Shown here: positions 35,101 through 45,205 of the stretch, piece by piece
Layout of the letters: each line of letters opens with the position of its first letter
Numbering within the stretch: position 1 is the first letter of the stretch
From: Aporrectodea caliginosa
Lineage: Eukaryota > Annelida > Clitellata > Crassiclitellata > Lumbricidae
Length of the DNA: 64,000 nt
NCBI GenBank assembly: GCA_020284085.1
Contig: JACEVL010000826.1
Coordinates: 124,001-188,000 of the forward strand
Direction: 5' to 3'
The notes under the pieces: model-generated
Database searches by the model: none
What the model saw: the letters and a program-made list of their open reading frames with translations, nothing else
What the model was told of the DNA's origin: nothing
Made by a program: the position numbers and the translations under genes

Positions 35101-36330
35101 AATCGTGCGATTATGTTTGATTAAAATTTTAATCGTTGCCCACCCCTATCAAAAAGGTATTTGATGCTTTCAGATGATTCTGAATCTTCTGATGCATGCT
35201 CACCAAACTACTCACATGATGCTGTGGAGGAAATTAAGCCAGAATTATGTGAGGAATCACCAACTGAGGATGATGCTTTGGACACAGATGGCCTTCATCT
35301 GCAAAAATCCACTCATGACAGTCTGGCCAATATGAATGAAATACAAAGGCCAGTCACAGACAATGAAAGAATGCAGGTATCAGGGAGACAACGTAGCAAG
35401 AAAAAGAATTCCAAAGAGCATAGGTGTGCAGCATTTGATGATTCTGTATCATATGCTATAAATAAAGCAGCAGATAGTTCAAGGAAAAGGAATGTAAGCC
35501 AAGATCAACTCCAAACTAATTCTGAAAATAGTATGAAGAAGCTGAAGAATAGTTTTGAGATTGGTGATTTCAGTTCCACTCATTTAATCACAAGTAAAGA
35601 AGGTGTAATTATAGGTGTTCTGAACACCGGAATCAAACTTGAGCAACAAACTGAATCTACTGCATGCACAAAAGAAGTTGAAGTATTTGATAAAAGGACT
35701 GATTCTGTTTTGAAGGGCAGTGAGTACAATTCTGTGAATGAAGGTCTTAGCTCAGAAGGTACAGCAGAGGATATTGCTGGAAAAAGACATCAAAATGAAC
35801 TGTTTCCATTTTCAGAAATAACATCAGGCAACAGAGTCAAAATCAAAATGAAAGCAAATGGATCTTTGATGAATCAATCATGTTCTGATGATAGAAACAA
35901 CAATCAAGTCACAAGGAATGATACAACAGATACCAGTGTGGCTAGAAACCATGACAAACAGTTGAAGGTTTCTGAAGGAAAAACTAACAAAAAATTAAGG
36001 AAAGTGGTCAAAAATAATGGTAATCTACAGCCTCTATCCAATCTTGACATAGTTACTGAAAAACAGACCCTGTTTGACTCTGTTTCACATAAGAATGATG
36101 AACTTGAAGTTAGAAAAACGACTAGGAAGAAAGAACATTTAAGGAATCAATCTAACTTTGGTCTTGTTGATGAGGATTGCAATCTGTCAAATTCTTGTTC
36201 TAGAAACCATTTTACAGACATAAAATCAGGCACTAAAGTCAACACGATTAAAAGTAATGGTGATTTGATGCACCAGTCTTGTCCAGATCTTGTCAGTGAG
36301 AACTGCAGTCTATATGAACTCGATCAAGAG
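29017..36330 (+). CDS. Paralogue of the zinc-finger gene without visible fingers, five-exon model
   Basis: Exons: 29017-29112 (ATG 29021), 31647-31690, 33057-33476, 34307-34549 and 35174 to about 36330. Every junction is GT-AG and the phases run 2, 1, 1, 1, keeping one open frame. The protein begins MYAKLWSQEMSSDVKLRMKP. Its fourth exon is a coiled coil (KEFMYELVKLKQDLERERGM, residues ~197-240) resembling exon 3 of the minus-strand zinc-finger gene, and the fifth exon starts DDSESSD in the same phase as the DETCAG exon there. The fifth exon carries three loose ~50-residue repeats (NG-LM-QSC, SRN-T-IKSG). No finger follows: after ~36330 the frame runs into antisense vWA/Thr-rich DNA and stops at 36606. 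It may be a truncated paralogue. Function unknown. Confidence 0.6.
29230..30114 (+). mobile_element. LINE (CR1/L2-like) 3' fragment with duplicated 3' terminus
   Basis: Frame-shifted translation gives NLSRSCYYHFRHLKAIRRS, DYCNSLFVGLPKVVRLSPLQ, LQSVLNAAARLIARLPRFSH and LHWLPLTARIQLKVLVLICR, a standard non-LTR RT thumb/C-terminal region. The terminal motif IGPSLWN occurs twice (about 29752 and 29925), each followed by a 3'-end-like segment, so the end is duplicated. The element finishes with GGGAGCGCCTCTGAATGG-loop-GAGAGGCGCTTATATAAAT and an (ATACA)n tail, which continues after the MITE at 30480-30515. Confidence 0.75.
30115..30479. mobile_element. hAT-type MITE inside the LINE tail, 8-bp TSD AATACAAT
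   Basis: The ends are TAGGGTTGTTAAAATCGG and the reverse complement of TAGGGATGTTAAACGAAA. Flanks AATACAAT (30107-30114 and 30480-30487) are identical, though the target is itself an ATACA repeat. The interior is rich in inverted CCGAAATTCGG words. No coding capacity. Confidence 0.75.
30683..31103. mobile_element. Second minisatellite-core inverted-repeat element
   Basis: Near the left end GGACATTCCCCCCCGGACAATTC and near the right end its inverted counterpart GTCCGGGGGGAAATGTCC bracket about eight units of the same TCATCAATCCAACTTCTATTT minisatellite found at 27757-28125. A 9-bp repeat CCTGTAAAT flanks the region (30674-30682 and 31104-31112), though the extreme ends pair poorly. The DNA just before the array (GTAAGTAGG-, CATG-TAACT) also matches the first element. 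Confidence 0.65.
31120..31221 (+). mobile_element. Short retroelement 3' end with (ACTT)n tail
   Basis: GCAGTTGGTTTTTCAATAAAGGATAT then (ACTT)7. It has an internal AATAAA. Confidence 0.45.
31647..31690 (+). CDS. Plus-strand gene, exon 2 (predicted, 44 nt)
   Basis: It lies between ACTATTGAAG and donor GCTTTAG-GTAAGT. It joins in frame on both sides and encodes WSLIHVAMSVFSAL. An alternative start is the internal ATG at 31669. Confidence 0.45.
32083..32134. repeat. (AT)n microsatellite
   Basis: About 45 bp of alternating AT in the second intron of the plus-strand gene model. Confidence 0.9.
33057..33476 (+). CDS. Plus-strand gene, exon 3
   Basis: A 420-nt phase 1-1 exon between AAACTGTTTTAG and CTGCTCAG-GTAATA. 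It encodes a polar, serine- and glutamate-rich stretch with no recognised domain. Confidence 0.6.
34307..34549 (+). CDS. Plus-strand gene, exon 4 (coiled coil)
   Basis: A 243-nt phase 1-1 exon between CATTTTGCAG and ACTCTGG-GTAAGT. It encodes FYKEFMYELVKLKQDLERER, then basic KIKSLKLKALPKEVTLKNPP. The coiled coil matches the paralogue exon at 20318-21139. Confidence 0.7.
34765..35148. mobile_element. hAT-type MITE in the last intron
   Basis: It starts TAGGGCGGGGCA and ends as the reverse complement of TAGGGGTGGGCAACG. The 8-bp flanks TCAAAATG and TCAAAAAG differ at one base. The interior is rich in AACGCG/TTAATCGCG words. It lies 25 bp before the exon 5 acceptor. Confidence 0.65.
35174..36330 (+). 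CDS. Plus-strand gene, exon 5 (truncated)
   Basis: The acceptor GATGCTTTCAG lies only 25 bp after a hAT-type MITE. The exon is open for about 385 codons of charged, asparagine/serine-rich protein with internal repeats. From about 36335 the sequence becomes GTTGTGGTGG-rich and matches an antisense vWA/Thr-rich remnant, so the native end is lost or lies elsewhere. Confidence 0.65.
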
Positions 36331-37045
36331 TGGCGTGGTTGTCGTCGAGGTGCAGTAGCTGTTGTTACCGTTATAGTGGTGGTTGTAGTGGGCGTGGTAG
36401 TTGTCGAAGTGGTTGTCGTTGTGGTTGAAGGGGGGCTGGTGGTAGTGCTGGGTGGTGCAATTGTTGTCGTTGTAGTGGTCTGTAGTTCCAGACCAGTGTC
36501 TCCGAGGATTCCGACGAAGACATCATCGGTCAGATGTCGGAGTTCTCTGCGAAGAAGAAGAAGTGTTAGTCTGCCGGCGGCGAAGAGATGTTCCTCAGCT
36601 CTCTAATCTCCACATTATTCATCATTCCAGAGCAGAAGAATTCCACTCCTCTCCAGCTTTCGTGGCGATCGCCTCTGTCTGCGTCTTCTCTGCTGCTCTG
36701 TTGACTTTTCCATCAGTAATCAGGAAAGCCATCTTCTTTATTTTCTCACGAACTGTCAGACTCGGAGTCGTCAGTTGTCTCCGCACGTCGTTGAGGGCGC
36801 CTCTATGTTTCGCCTCCGCCAATAAATATATTATCAGTGGCCATTTGGACACTCGTTCGTCGTGTGCTGGTTGAGATTGAAAAGAATCTGTGAGACGCTC
36901 CTGAATGGCACAAACACCGATTCTTGTCAAGACCAGGCCGATCGGAAAGAACCAGAAAATGTTTCTCGTGAAGTCCTTGTATCTGTCGTAAGTGGCAACG
37001 TCGGCTTGCTTCGTTATTTCTTTTCGTTTTTTCTTTTTCATTTTC
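36320..37045 (-). pseudogene. von Willebrand A domain plus Thr-rich stalk remnant
   Basis: Minus strand reads IIYLLAEAKHRGALNDVRRQ, then KIKKMAFLITDGKVNRAAEK (the vWA TDG metal-site strand), and in shifted frames NNVEIRELRNISSPP, TDDVFVGILGDTGLELQ and a long threonine/proline run (TTTTTTIAPPSTTT). This is the C-terminal half of a vWA domain and a mucin-like linker of a secreted or surface protein. Frame shifts and an internal TAA break it. The N-terminal DxSxS part of the domain is not visible. It is antisense to the end of the plus-strand gene. Confidence 0.6.
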
Positions 37046-38410
37046 TTTCTCTTTTTTCTTTTTGTTATTTTATTTCATTTCGTTTCATCTTCGTGTTGTT
37101 TCCTTTTCGTTTTTTCTTTGGTTTTTTGTTTTCGTTTTTAAATTTTTTCCTCTCTTTTCTTTATTATTGGTTTTTTTCTTTTCTTTGTTTTGTTTTTTTG
37201 GTATTTCTATTCGTTTTTTATTTTCCATTTTTCTTTCTGTTTTTTATTTTTGTTATTTCATTTCATTTCTCTTTTTTGTTTTTCCTTTTCATTCTTTCTT
37301 TCGCTTTTTATTTTTCGTTATTCATTTTGATTTAGTTTTTTCTTTTCTTTTTTCTTTTTCTTCTTTTTCTTTTTTGTTATTTTATATCGTTTGTTTTTTG
37401 GTTTTTTTCCTTATCGTTTTTCTCTTATCTTTATCTTTTCGGTTTTCTTCCGTTTTTCTTATACCTATTTTCGTTTTTTCGTTTTTTCTTTTCTATTTCT
37501 TTATGTTTCTATTTTTTTGTTATTTCTTTTGGTTTCTTCTTTTCGGTTTTTTCATTTTCGTTTCTTCTTTTCGGTTTTGGTTTTGGTTTTTACTTTAGTT
37601 TCTTTATTTTCATTTTTCTTTCGCTTTCACTTTTCTTTTTTCTCTTTATCTCTTTTCGTCTTTCATTCCTTTTTTTCGTTTATCTTTTGGTTTTTCTGTT
37701 TGGGGTTTTGTAATTTATTTTTGTTTCTTCTTTTAACTTTGTTTCTTTTGGTTTCTTCTTTTGGGTTTTTCTTTTCTTTTTCTTTCTTTTTCTTTTTCTT
37801 TTTCGTTTTTTTTCTTCGTTTTCACTCTTTTCCGTTTTTCTGTTCTCGTTTTATTTTCGTTTTTTTCTTTCGGTTTTTGCTTTCTTTTTCCTTTTCGTGT
37901 CTGTTTATTTTTACTTTTCTTCGAGTTTCGTTTTTCTTTTGTTCTGTTTAAAATTTCATTTGGTTGCTGCTTTTCGTTTTTTTCATTCGGTTTCTTCTTT
38001 TTCGTTTTCCTTTTCGTTTTAACTTTCGCTTTGATCTTTTCGATTTTCTTTCGATTTTTACTATTCTTTTTTCTCTTTTTCTCTTTAATTTTTCCTTTCT
38101 ATTTTCTTTTGGTTTTTCTTTTGGTTTTCCTTTTGGTTTTTTTTATTTTTTGTTTCTTCTTTTAGTTTTTTTCTGTTGGTTTCTACTCTTCGTTTTTTAT
38201 TTCGGTTTTTTTTTCGTTTTTTCGTTTTCGTTTTTTTTTCGTTTTATCTTTTTTTTCTCTTCTAATTTTTCTTCTCTTGTTTCTTTTTTTTCGTTTTTTG
38301 TTATTTCTTTTCGTTTCTTAATTTTGTTTATTTTCTATTTGCTTTTTCGTTTCGTTTTCTTTCTCTTCGTGTTTCTGATCGTTTTTTTCTTCTCGTTTGT
38401 TTATCCTTTT
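37010..38410. repeat. 1.4-kb polypyrimidine tract (TTTTC-like)
   Basis: The plus strand is almost entirely T and C with isolated G in TTCG. It gives spurious phenylalanine-rich frames in all three plus frames. Tracts of this kind can form triplex structures; here it is a degenerate short repeat. It also continues at 40041-40105, on the other side of a LINE. Confidence 0.85.
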
Positions 38411-38419
38411 TTCGTCCGA

Positions 38420-40035
38420 GGTAGAAATGATCTGTCAGGCTGTTAGAAACTATGTGATGAGTTCTTGTTGTTCTGGAGCGGTCCTCGTCCCCGGTCAACT
38501 GTGCGGTTTTGCCTGAAGTGCAACAGCTATCTTTGCGAGCATATGGATAGGCGATGGAAAGATGTGTGGTCTCGAGTAGGTCTCCCGTTACCGCGGTCAA
38601 GCGCCGACCTAGCTCTGTCAAGAACTCCAGGCCTGATCTGTTGATGGGACCCAGCGTTTCAAATGCAATGGGGACAAAGTAATGGGTTGCGGGGAGGTTT
38701 GCGTATTTCGCATTTTTCCGTGTTTCGGCCAATTCGGCCGCTGCCCCGGGTGTTGTCGATGTCAGATGAATGTACGATGCGGCGCATGTGTGGACAGTGG
38801 TGGCGTCCCAGGACATGTATTTGTCTCTTGCCTACGCTACCAACGTCGCTCCGTCAGGACGTTTGCTATCTCTGCGGAACAGGCCATGGCAGGCGGTTCT
38901 TTGGTGCTTGGGGTATCTGCTCTGTGTAGGGCTCTCCATATGATGTCGTTCACTGCAAAGTGTCTGCTGGTTCCCCCCCCCACAGATTGTTTGCAGACAA
39001 GACCATGGTGTCCTGTCTGATCCCCCATCTCGCCACATTGGCACTGGTGTGGCGCGCTGAGATCCAGTCCCAAGCGTAAGCCTATCGCCACCCTGACGGC
39101 CTCGTTACTCAGGCCCAGGCCACATGATGTTATGAGCACGGTAGACATCCAGTCCCCGTCGTGTGCGGATGTCACTGATCCAAGTCGTGCGCGGTTGAGT
39201 GGGTCGTTGAGCGAGGTCCACAATTCTGACAAATAGACAAGCCTGTGTCTACCAACGGTCTGTCCCAGACCTTTTGTCTGGTCAACTTAGTCTCATCTCC
39301 ACTCGGAAGTGATGTGCTGCGTGCCTGTAAAATTTCCTCCCTCAGATCGTCCGTCCAATCTCTGCTGCCGAGAATTGCGGCCCCAAGATATCTGGTTGAT
39401 GCAGCTGACTCTAGATAAGCAGAAGATGCCAGCATCGTAACCCTTCTAATACCGAGACCGCCATCTCTAATTGGGAGCGTGACCTGTATCCACTGGGTAT
39501 CGTTGAGCTTGACGTTAACAATCGCTTCCAATCCGAGTCTCATCTGGTCATTCATTATCCCCAAGAGGGGATTGGCCCCAGCATGGTGCGGCCCTCAGTA
39601 AATATGACAACTTCGCCGCCCCGAAGCATGACCGCAAGAGCATCAACGCCCCCTGTACTGGGAGTCTCATCAGATCCTTCACTGCCTGTTCAAGTGAGTC
39701 TGTGTGTGTTCTTGGAGTATGTCATCCAACGCCCTTCCCCTGAAGAGTGGTGTGCCTCAAGGAGTATCATGGACTCTCGGTTTTTCCGCTGGAAATCGTC
39801 GAAGCCCTCTTTCGATATTTCCTTCTCCGCCAAGATTTCACATTTCTGTCGATTCAGTCAAATGCCTAAGGTTGATTCCAGGTCAGCTTCGATCGCCAGG
39901 TCATGGCGAACATCCTTTGGTCTCCCCCCTCCAGCGAGAGGTCATTCAGGTACCCACTCGGAAGCCGGAGATCATCGAGACCAGGGCAGGCTGGAGCGGC
40001 AAGCAGAAGAGCAGGAGACCCAGTGGGTCATCCTG
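38420..40035 (-). pseudogene. Decayed LINE ORF2 C-terminal half
   Basis: Minus-strand translation, in broken frames, includes DPLG-LLFC and a YLND form of the YxDD catalytic box near 39950. It then gives ALMLLRSCFGAAKLSYLLR, TLPIRDGGLGIRRVTMLASS, QCQCGEMGDQTGHHGLVC and FVPIAFETLGPINRSGLEFL. This order is typical of one invertebrate non-LTR retrotransposon lineage: the RT end followed by a CxC...HxxxC domain. It is inserted in the polypyrimidine tract. The 3' end is toward low coordinates. Confidence 0.75.
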
Positions 40036-40040
40036 ATGCT

Positions 40041-40105
40041 GTTTTCTTTTTTTCCCTTTTTTCTTCTCGCTTTTTCTTGTCGTTTTTTCTTTTCGTAATC
40101 TTCGT
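40041..40105. repeat. Polypyrimidine tract, right-hand remainder
   Basis: T/C-rich with TTCG, like 37010-38410. The LINE separates the two. Confidence 0.6.
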
Positions 40106-40263
40106 TATTTCCTCTGGGGGTGAGCTATGGCGTCTGGTATAGACGCTGGAATGTTTAGGAAGACGGATCAGTCTGGTGGCCCAATATCTGGACTGACTGC
40201 TGATTTTTACCATGGTCGACTTTCTCAATCAGAAGTTGGTAGATGTAAAGATGGCGAATGAGA

Positions 40264-40290
40264 GAGCATCATCATCATCATCATCATCTA
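40264..40290. repeat. (ATC)n microsatellite
   Basis: Eight or so ATC units. Confidence 0.85.
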
Positions 40291-40329
40291 TTGCTACTGA
40301 TTCCGCCAACTTAGACTGATTAGGAGCTG

Positions 40330-40790
40330 AGTGTGGTCGTTATCACACAGGCCACAGTGTGAAGGGAAATCATGAACACTACAGAAAGAGATAAGCCTTA
40401 GGAAGTGAACATTGTGGGAGGGACACGGATCTCAATTGTCCATATAATATCTGGAACCATTGTCATGCCTTATAAAATGGAGTATTGTGTGACAAGACAC
40501 GGATATTGTACTCTCATGACAATCTGGAACATCGACTAAGGTAGTCAGGTAATTCGCCATGTGGTGATTTGTAACCCAGCAGTGCAAGTTTTTATTCAGT
40601 GCGGTACTGCACTGGGAGCCAGTGTAGCATAATTATCACTAAGTAGTGGCGTCAGGTGATCGTATCTCCGAGTGGTTGCACTTAAGCTTCGCCGCTGCAT
40701 TGAGTGCCCAATGGAGTCTGCTGGGTAGATCTTCAAAGGCACTCCAGCCAGAAGACTATTACAGCGGTCGATCTGGGTTACCATGAAACA
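40330..40790 (-). pseudogene. LINE (CR1/L2-like) RT fragment
   Basis: Minus strand: DRCNSLLAGVPLKIYPADSI, TTRRYDHLTPLLSD, then in another frame LLGYKSPHGELPDYLSRCS. It is the thumb and post-RT region, truncated at both ends. Confidence 0.65.
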
Positions 40791-41582
40791 GCCGACAGCT
40801 GCTTTGGCTGAAAATCAGTTTATGCCCGAAGAAACATGTACGTCATCGCAAAGAATAAAAAGTTATCTAAGATTATTATTAAACTTATAAATTGTTAGGC
40901 AACTAGATAAAAACGATAAGAGCATGCGAGGTTATCTCATTATCTGCCATTTTGTTCTTTAATATTCCACACCTAAGCTTATCATACCCTTATAACATTA
41001 AAACCCATACTAACATCAACCATACTAGCGTTACCCATGTTAAGTTAACGTTACCATTGCTTACAACGTTCTGACTTATCTTACCAACTTGCAAAACAAA
41101 CTGTTCTCGAAGTAGCACCAGATGACCTTTGAGAGCTATTTAGAAAGCCTTATAGAAGTTACAATACATTACAGAGATTACATTCTTGACAGTACAATGC
41201 ATTCGTATCATCTCAGCTTGAGCATTGAACGGCAATTTCTCACACAGCGGCCAATCTGAAAGTTGAGTCTAATGAATTTCTGTTCTATTGATGACATAGT
41301 CTAACTTGAGTTGCACTGATTGTATGGATCGAATGTAAAGTAAGATAAAACAAGTTGAGAGAGTGCACAATAGGATACGGTCAGTTAAGGTAAACTGAGG
41401 GAATTGAATACAGAGTAGGGAAAGCTAAGGTATGTCAAAACGAGGTAAGGTAAAGTAATTAATGTAAGGTATATTAAGGTGAGAGAAGGTATAAGGTCAG
41501 GTAAACTGGTAAAGCAGTGTTGCAAAGTTAGTCAGTGTAGCGCAAGATAAGGAAATATTAAGTGCTTCTTACCTCTCTTCTG

Positions 41583-41713
41583 TCGCCCGGTGAAAGACAT
41601 TCAGTACACGGCTCATTGTTTCAGAAGAGGAGGAGTTTCCTTGGGCAGATGAGACTTCATTTTTGGTAGATGACAGTTTGCTTGATCAGGCAACAAGACA
41701 CAGAGTTGTCCAT
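41583..41713 (-). other. Exon-like module d
   Basis: Minus strand: acceptor CTTCATTTAG, donor GAGAG-GTAAGA. The last part reads SSSSETMSRVLNVFHRATEE, similar to the ends of modules a and b, but an upstream TGA interrupts the frame. Not called as coding. Confidence 0.35.
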
Positions 41714-41814
41714 CTAAATGAAGTTACATAATTATATTGAGCGGATCCAATTAGAGGAATGTAAGCAAGACATGAAGCGTTAAAAAACCCCACAAAATTA
41801 AGGTATAAGCCTCT

Positions 41815-41875
41815 GGGAAGACCTCTTGAAGAGGCGCTATATAAATTCTCGTAATGAATGAATGAATGAAAATGA
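41815..41875 (+). mobile_element. LINE 3' end, hairpin plus (AATG)n tail
   Basis: CTTGAAGAGGCGCTATATAAAT then (GAAT)n. Confidence 0.55.
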
Positions 41876-41904
41876 GGCAATTTAAAATCAGATTATGCAA
41901 GGTA

Positions 41905-42120
41905 CGGTGACACGGTAGTTGAATGGTTAGAGCGCTCGGCCTGTAACACATAGAGTAGGGGTTCGAGCCTCACTCGAGGCGGTCACTGTGTAGGGACCTT
42001 GAGCAAGTCCTTCACTCACAGTTGCTCAGCGCCATCGATGTTCTGTCGTATGTTCATGAGCACTTCTGAACTTTGCAAGGAGAGCATTATCAAATACAGT
42101 TGCACTGTATTGTATAAGGT
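41905..42120 (+). mobile_element. tRNA-derived SINE, complete head
   Basis: TAGTTGAATGGTTAGAGCGC (box A) and GGGGTTCGAGCCTC (box B) are about 30 nt apart, as in a tRNA. The body has ACCTTGAGCAAGTCCTTCAC and GTTGCTCAGCGCC. A body-only copy lies at 50545-50635. The fold is degenerate and no tRNA 3' CCA context exists, so this is a SINE and not a tRNA gene. Confidence 0.75.
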
Positions 42121-42175
42121 CAGCTAAGTTAAGCTAGAGTGAGGTTAAGTGAGGTAAAATAAAGTAATGTATTGG

Positions 42176-42240
42176 TAATGGTAATTGTAAATGAATATAG
42201 CGCCACTTCAAGAGAGAGACTCAGCAGAGGCGCTCCCGAC
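42176..42240 (-). mobile_element. LINE 3' end, hairpin plus TTACAAT-type tail
   Basis: Minus strand: GGGAGCGCCTCTGCTGAG-loop-GAAGTGGCGCTATATTC then ATTTACAATTACC. Confidence 0.55.
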
Positions 42241-42397
42241 CTAACCCAATGAAATCATGAACGAACAAAATAGTCTTAAAGCGGAAAACAGGCAGAGATA
42301 GGCTGAGAAGGTAACATAGGTTACAGAAAGGTAAGTTGATGTATGATTCAGGTAGAGTAAAATCATTCAAAGTAGGCGAAGGTTAAGCGATTCTTAC

Positions 42398-43093
42398 CTC
42401 TCTTCCCTGGTCCGATAACAGTTTCTCAGCAGGTGACTCAGTGTTTCAGCGGACGTAGCATCACTGACCAGAGGACAGTTCTTTTCGATAGGCGAGACTT
42501 GTTTGAGGAGACGACCGAAATGTTTACCAGGTGGTTTGGTCTTTCTTCGATAAGGCGATGATTTTCATTACCAGATGGTAACCTTTTTGACAATGCGACT
42601 GAATTGTTTACAAGATGAAAGGTTCTTTCTTCGAGTTGGCGATTTTTTTTATTAACAGATGACATTCTGTTTGAGTAAAGACCGAAATGTTTAGAAGAGA
42701 GCAGGCTCTTTGTTTCATTAAGCGATTCTTTCTATTCACAGACGGCAGCCTCTTTGAGGAGGGGCCGAAATTTATACAAGATGGCAGGCTCTTGCTTTTA
42801 TTATGCGATTTTTTTATTAACAGATGGGAATTTGTTTCAGTAGGCGACCAAGATCTTTACCAGATGGCAGGTTCTTGCTTTCATTCAGCCATTCTTTTGA
42901 TTCACAGATGGCAACCTGTTTGATAAGGCAACCAAACTGTTTATCAGGTGGTAGGTTCTTGCTTTCATTAGGCAATTCTTTAATTAGCAGACTGCAACCT
43001 GTGTAGGTTCAATCCTTGATTAGGCGACATTAGTAGTTTATACAGCGACCGCGTTTTGATTACCAGACGGCAATCCTGGGTTGCTAACGTAGT
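42398..43093 (-). repeat. Module a: degenerate ~82-bp repeats with exon-like boundaries
   Basis: The core repeat contains TCGCCTNNTNAA and CTGCCATCTGGTAA as two half-units, about seven copies. On the minus strand it starts after CTCAATTTCAG and stops at GAAGAGAG-GTAAGA. The end reads SAETLSHLLRNCYRTREER. Confidence 0.55.
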
Positions 43094-43317
43094 CTGAAAT
43101 TGAGTTCAACAGATTGAGGGAATCAAAAGTAAGGTCAGAAAAGCATCGTTATCAGTTATTAGTTATTAGTTCTAATTTTAAATAGTCATGTCTCATTTTC
43201 AGACTTGCGTAGGCCACTGAAAGGTTCGTAGGCCCTGTAGGCACTGTGTCTAAGGAAAATGTAGTAAATAAACGAATATATAATAGTGTTTAATAGGATA
43301 AGGTAAGATGCAGTCAA

Positions 43318-43522
43318 ATGACTGGTCCCTCTCTATGGAATAGACTTCCTTCTTCTCTACGCTTTACAATACTCTCTGGTAGCATTTCTCTTCCTCTTTC
43401 TCTCACCTTAAAACCTTCCTTTTTTCTCGGAGTACCTGGCACTTGGAGCGCTTCTGAAAGGCTTATGCTATGAGAAGCGCTTTATAAATGATCAAATACA
43501 ATACAATACAATACAATACAAA
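43318..43522 (+). mobile_element. LINE 3' end with C-terminal coding and (ATACA)n tail
   Basis: It reads TGPSLWNRLPSSLRFTILS, then GGAGCGCTTCTGAAAGG-loop-GAGAAGCGCTTTATAAAT and (ATACA)n. It belongs to the 29230 family. Confidence 0.65.
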
Positions 43523-43608
43523 ATGAGGCAATATAAAGTAAGATTCCGGTTTTACTTTTACTAGGTAAGGTAAACTAAGGAAAGCTACAGTGAGGTAAGG
43601 TAAGGCAA

Positions 43609-43672
43609 GTCATTAATTCATTCTGAGAATTTATATAGCGCCTCTTCAAGAACCCTACTCAGATGCGCTCAA
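43609..43672 (-). mobile_element. LINE 3' end, hairpin plus (AATG)n tail
   Basis: Minus strand: GAGCGCATCTGAGTAGG-loop-GAAGAGGCGCTATATAAAT. Confidence 0.55.
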
Positions 43673-43758
43673 TAAGGTATAAGGTAAAGCTAGGTAAGGC
43701 GATGTAGGGTAAGTTTTGCCAGGTAAGTCAAGGTAAGGAAGTCATTAAGATTTCTTAC

Positions 43759-44856
43759 CTGTCCTTTCTCACCGATGACAACTCTTTTCAGCAATCGACT
43801 CAGAGTCTCATAAGTTGATATCGTATAGGTGAGAAGGCGACATTTCCCTTTTCAAAAGTTGACATTGGATGTGCGAGTAGGCGACTGTTTCACTGACAGC
43901 AGTTTGTTTCAAAAGGCGATTTTCCCTTTTCAAAGGTTGACGTAGGAGGCGAGTAGGCGACTGTTTCACACACAGCAGTTGATTTTCCCTTTTCAAAGGT
44001 TGACGTAGGAGGCGAGTAGGCGACTGTTTCACACACAGCAGTTTGTTTCAAAAGGCGATTTCCTCTTGTCAAAGGTTGACGTAGGAGGTGAGTAGGCGAC
44101 TGTTTCACACACAGCAGTTTGTTTCAAAAGGCGATTTTCCCTTTTCAAGGGTTGACGTAGGAGGCGAGTAGGCGACTGTTTCACACACAGCAGTTTGTTT
44201 CACAAGGCGATTTTCCCTTTTCAAAGGTTGACGTAGGAGGCGAGTAGGCGACTGTTTCACACACAGCAGTTTGTTTCAAAAGGCGATTTTCCCTTTTCAA
44301 AGGTTGACGTAGGAGGCGAGTAGGCGACTGTTTCACACACAGCAGTTTGTTTCAAAAGGCGATTTTCCCTTTTCAAAGGTTGACGTAGGAGGCGAGTAGG
44401 CGACTGTTTCACACACAGCAGTTTGTTTCAAAAGGCGATTTTCCCTTTTCAAAGGTTGACGTACGAGGCGAGTAGGCAACTGTTTCACACACAGCAGTTT
44501 GTTTCAAAAGGCGATTTTCCCTTTTCAAGGGTTGACGTAGGAGGCGAGTAGGCGACTGTTTCACACACAGCAGTTTGTTTCACAAGGCGATTTTCCCTTT
44601 TCAAAGGTTGACGTAGGAGGCGAGTAGGCGACTGTTTCACACACAGCAGTTTGTTTCAAAAGGCGATTTTCCCTTTTCAAAGGTTGACGTAGGAGGCGAG
44701 TAGGCGACTGTTTCACACACAGCAGTTTGTTTCACAAGGCGATTTTCCCTTTTCAAAGGTTGACGCAGGAGGCAAGCAGGCGACTTTCTCACAGACAACA
44801 GTTTCTTCGATCGGGCAACATAACCTCAGTCAGCGACCCTCAGAAGGCGGTTTGAA
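43759..44856 (-). repeat. Module b: 76-bp minisatellite (~12 units) with exon-like boundaries
   Basis: Units of 76 bp contain TTTTCCCTTTTCAAAGGTTG, GTAGGAGGCGAGTAGGCGAC and TCACACACAGCAGTTTGTTT. They are highly uniform, and 76 is not a multiple of 3. On the minus strand the block starts after TTTACTTTAG and ends at AAGGACAG-GTAAGA, where it reads SETLSRLLKRVVIGEKGQ-like protein. Its words resemble those of module a (TCGCCT, CTGCTGT). Confidence 0.75.
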
Positions 44857-44879
44857 CTAAAGTAAAGTAAGACAAGCAT

Positions 44880-45205
44880 TACTGTAATTGTAATTGTAAA
44901 TGTAACTGTAATCAAAGATTTATATAGCGCCCTTCAAGAGAGACTTGTCAGAGGCGAACTAAAGAAGGAAATCTAGGATCAAACAAAATGGTTTTCAAGC
45001 ACTTACAGAATAGAGGTAACGACCAAAGAAGCTCGTGTTGTAAGATGCTATAAGCAACCTATTCGAGAACGTTGGACCAACCACAGCGAAGCTTCTATGC
45101 TGCACTGTGGATGTTCTGGTTGGGGGAACAAGTACCAGGTCACTCTGTGCAGTAGAGCGAAGAGATCTACCGCCAGGAATGGATGATACTGAGACACACA
45201 ATTAC
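44880..45205 (-). mobile_element. LINE 3' end with C-terminal coding remnant
   Basis: Minus strand: GGRSLRSTAQSDLVLVPPT, HRSFAVVGPTFSNRL, then AGAGGCGCC-type hairpin (44890-44955) and a TTACAATTACA tail. It is the same coding family as 55400-55630. Confidence 0.65.

Noticed and set aside
36862..38446. Long phenylalanine-rich, membrane-like plus-strand frames
   Set aside because: They arise from the T/C-rich tract; overlapping frames all look alike and there is no start or domain.
41905..41985. tRNA gene
   Set aside because: Boxes A and B are present but the cloverleaf is poor and a SINE body follows that recurs at 50545.
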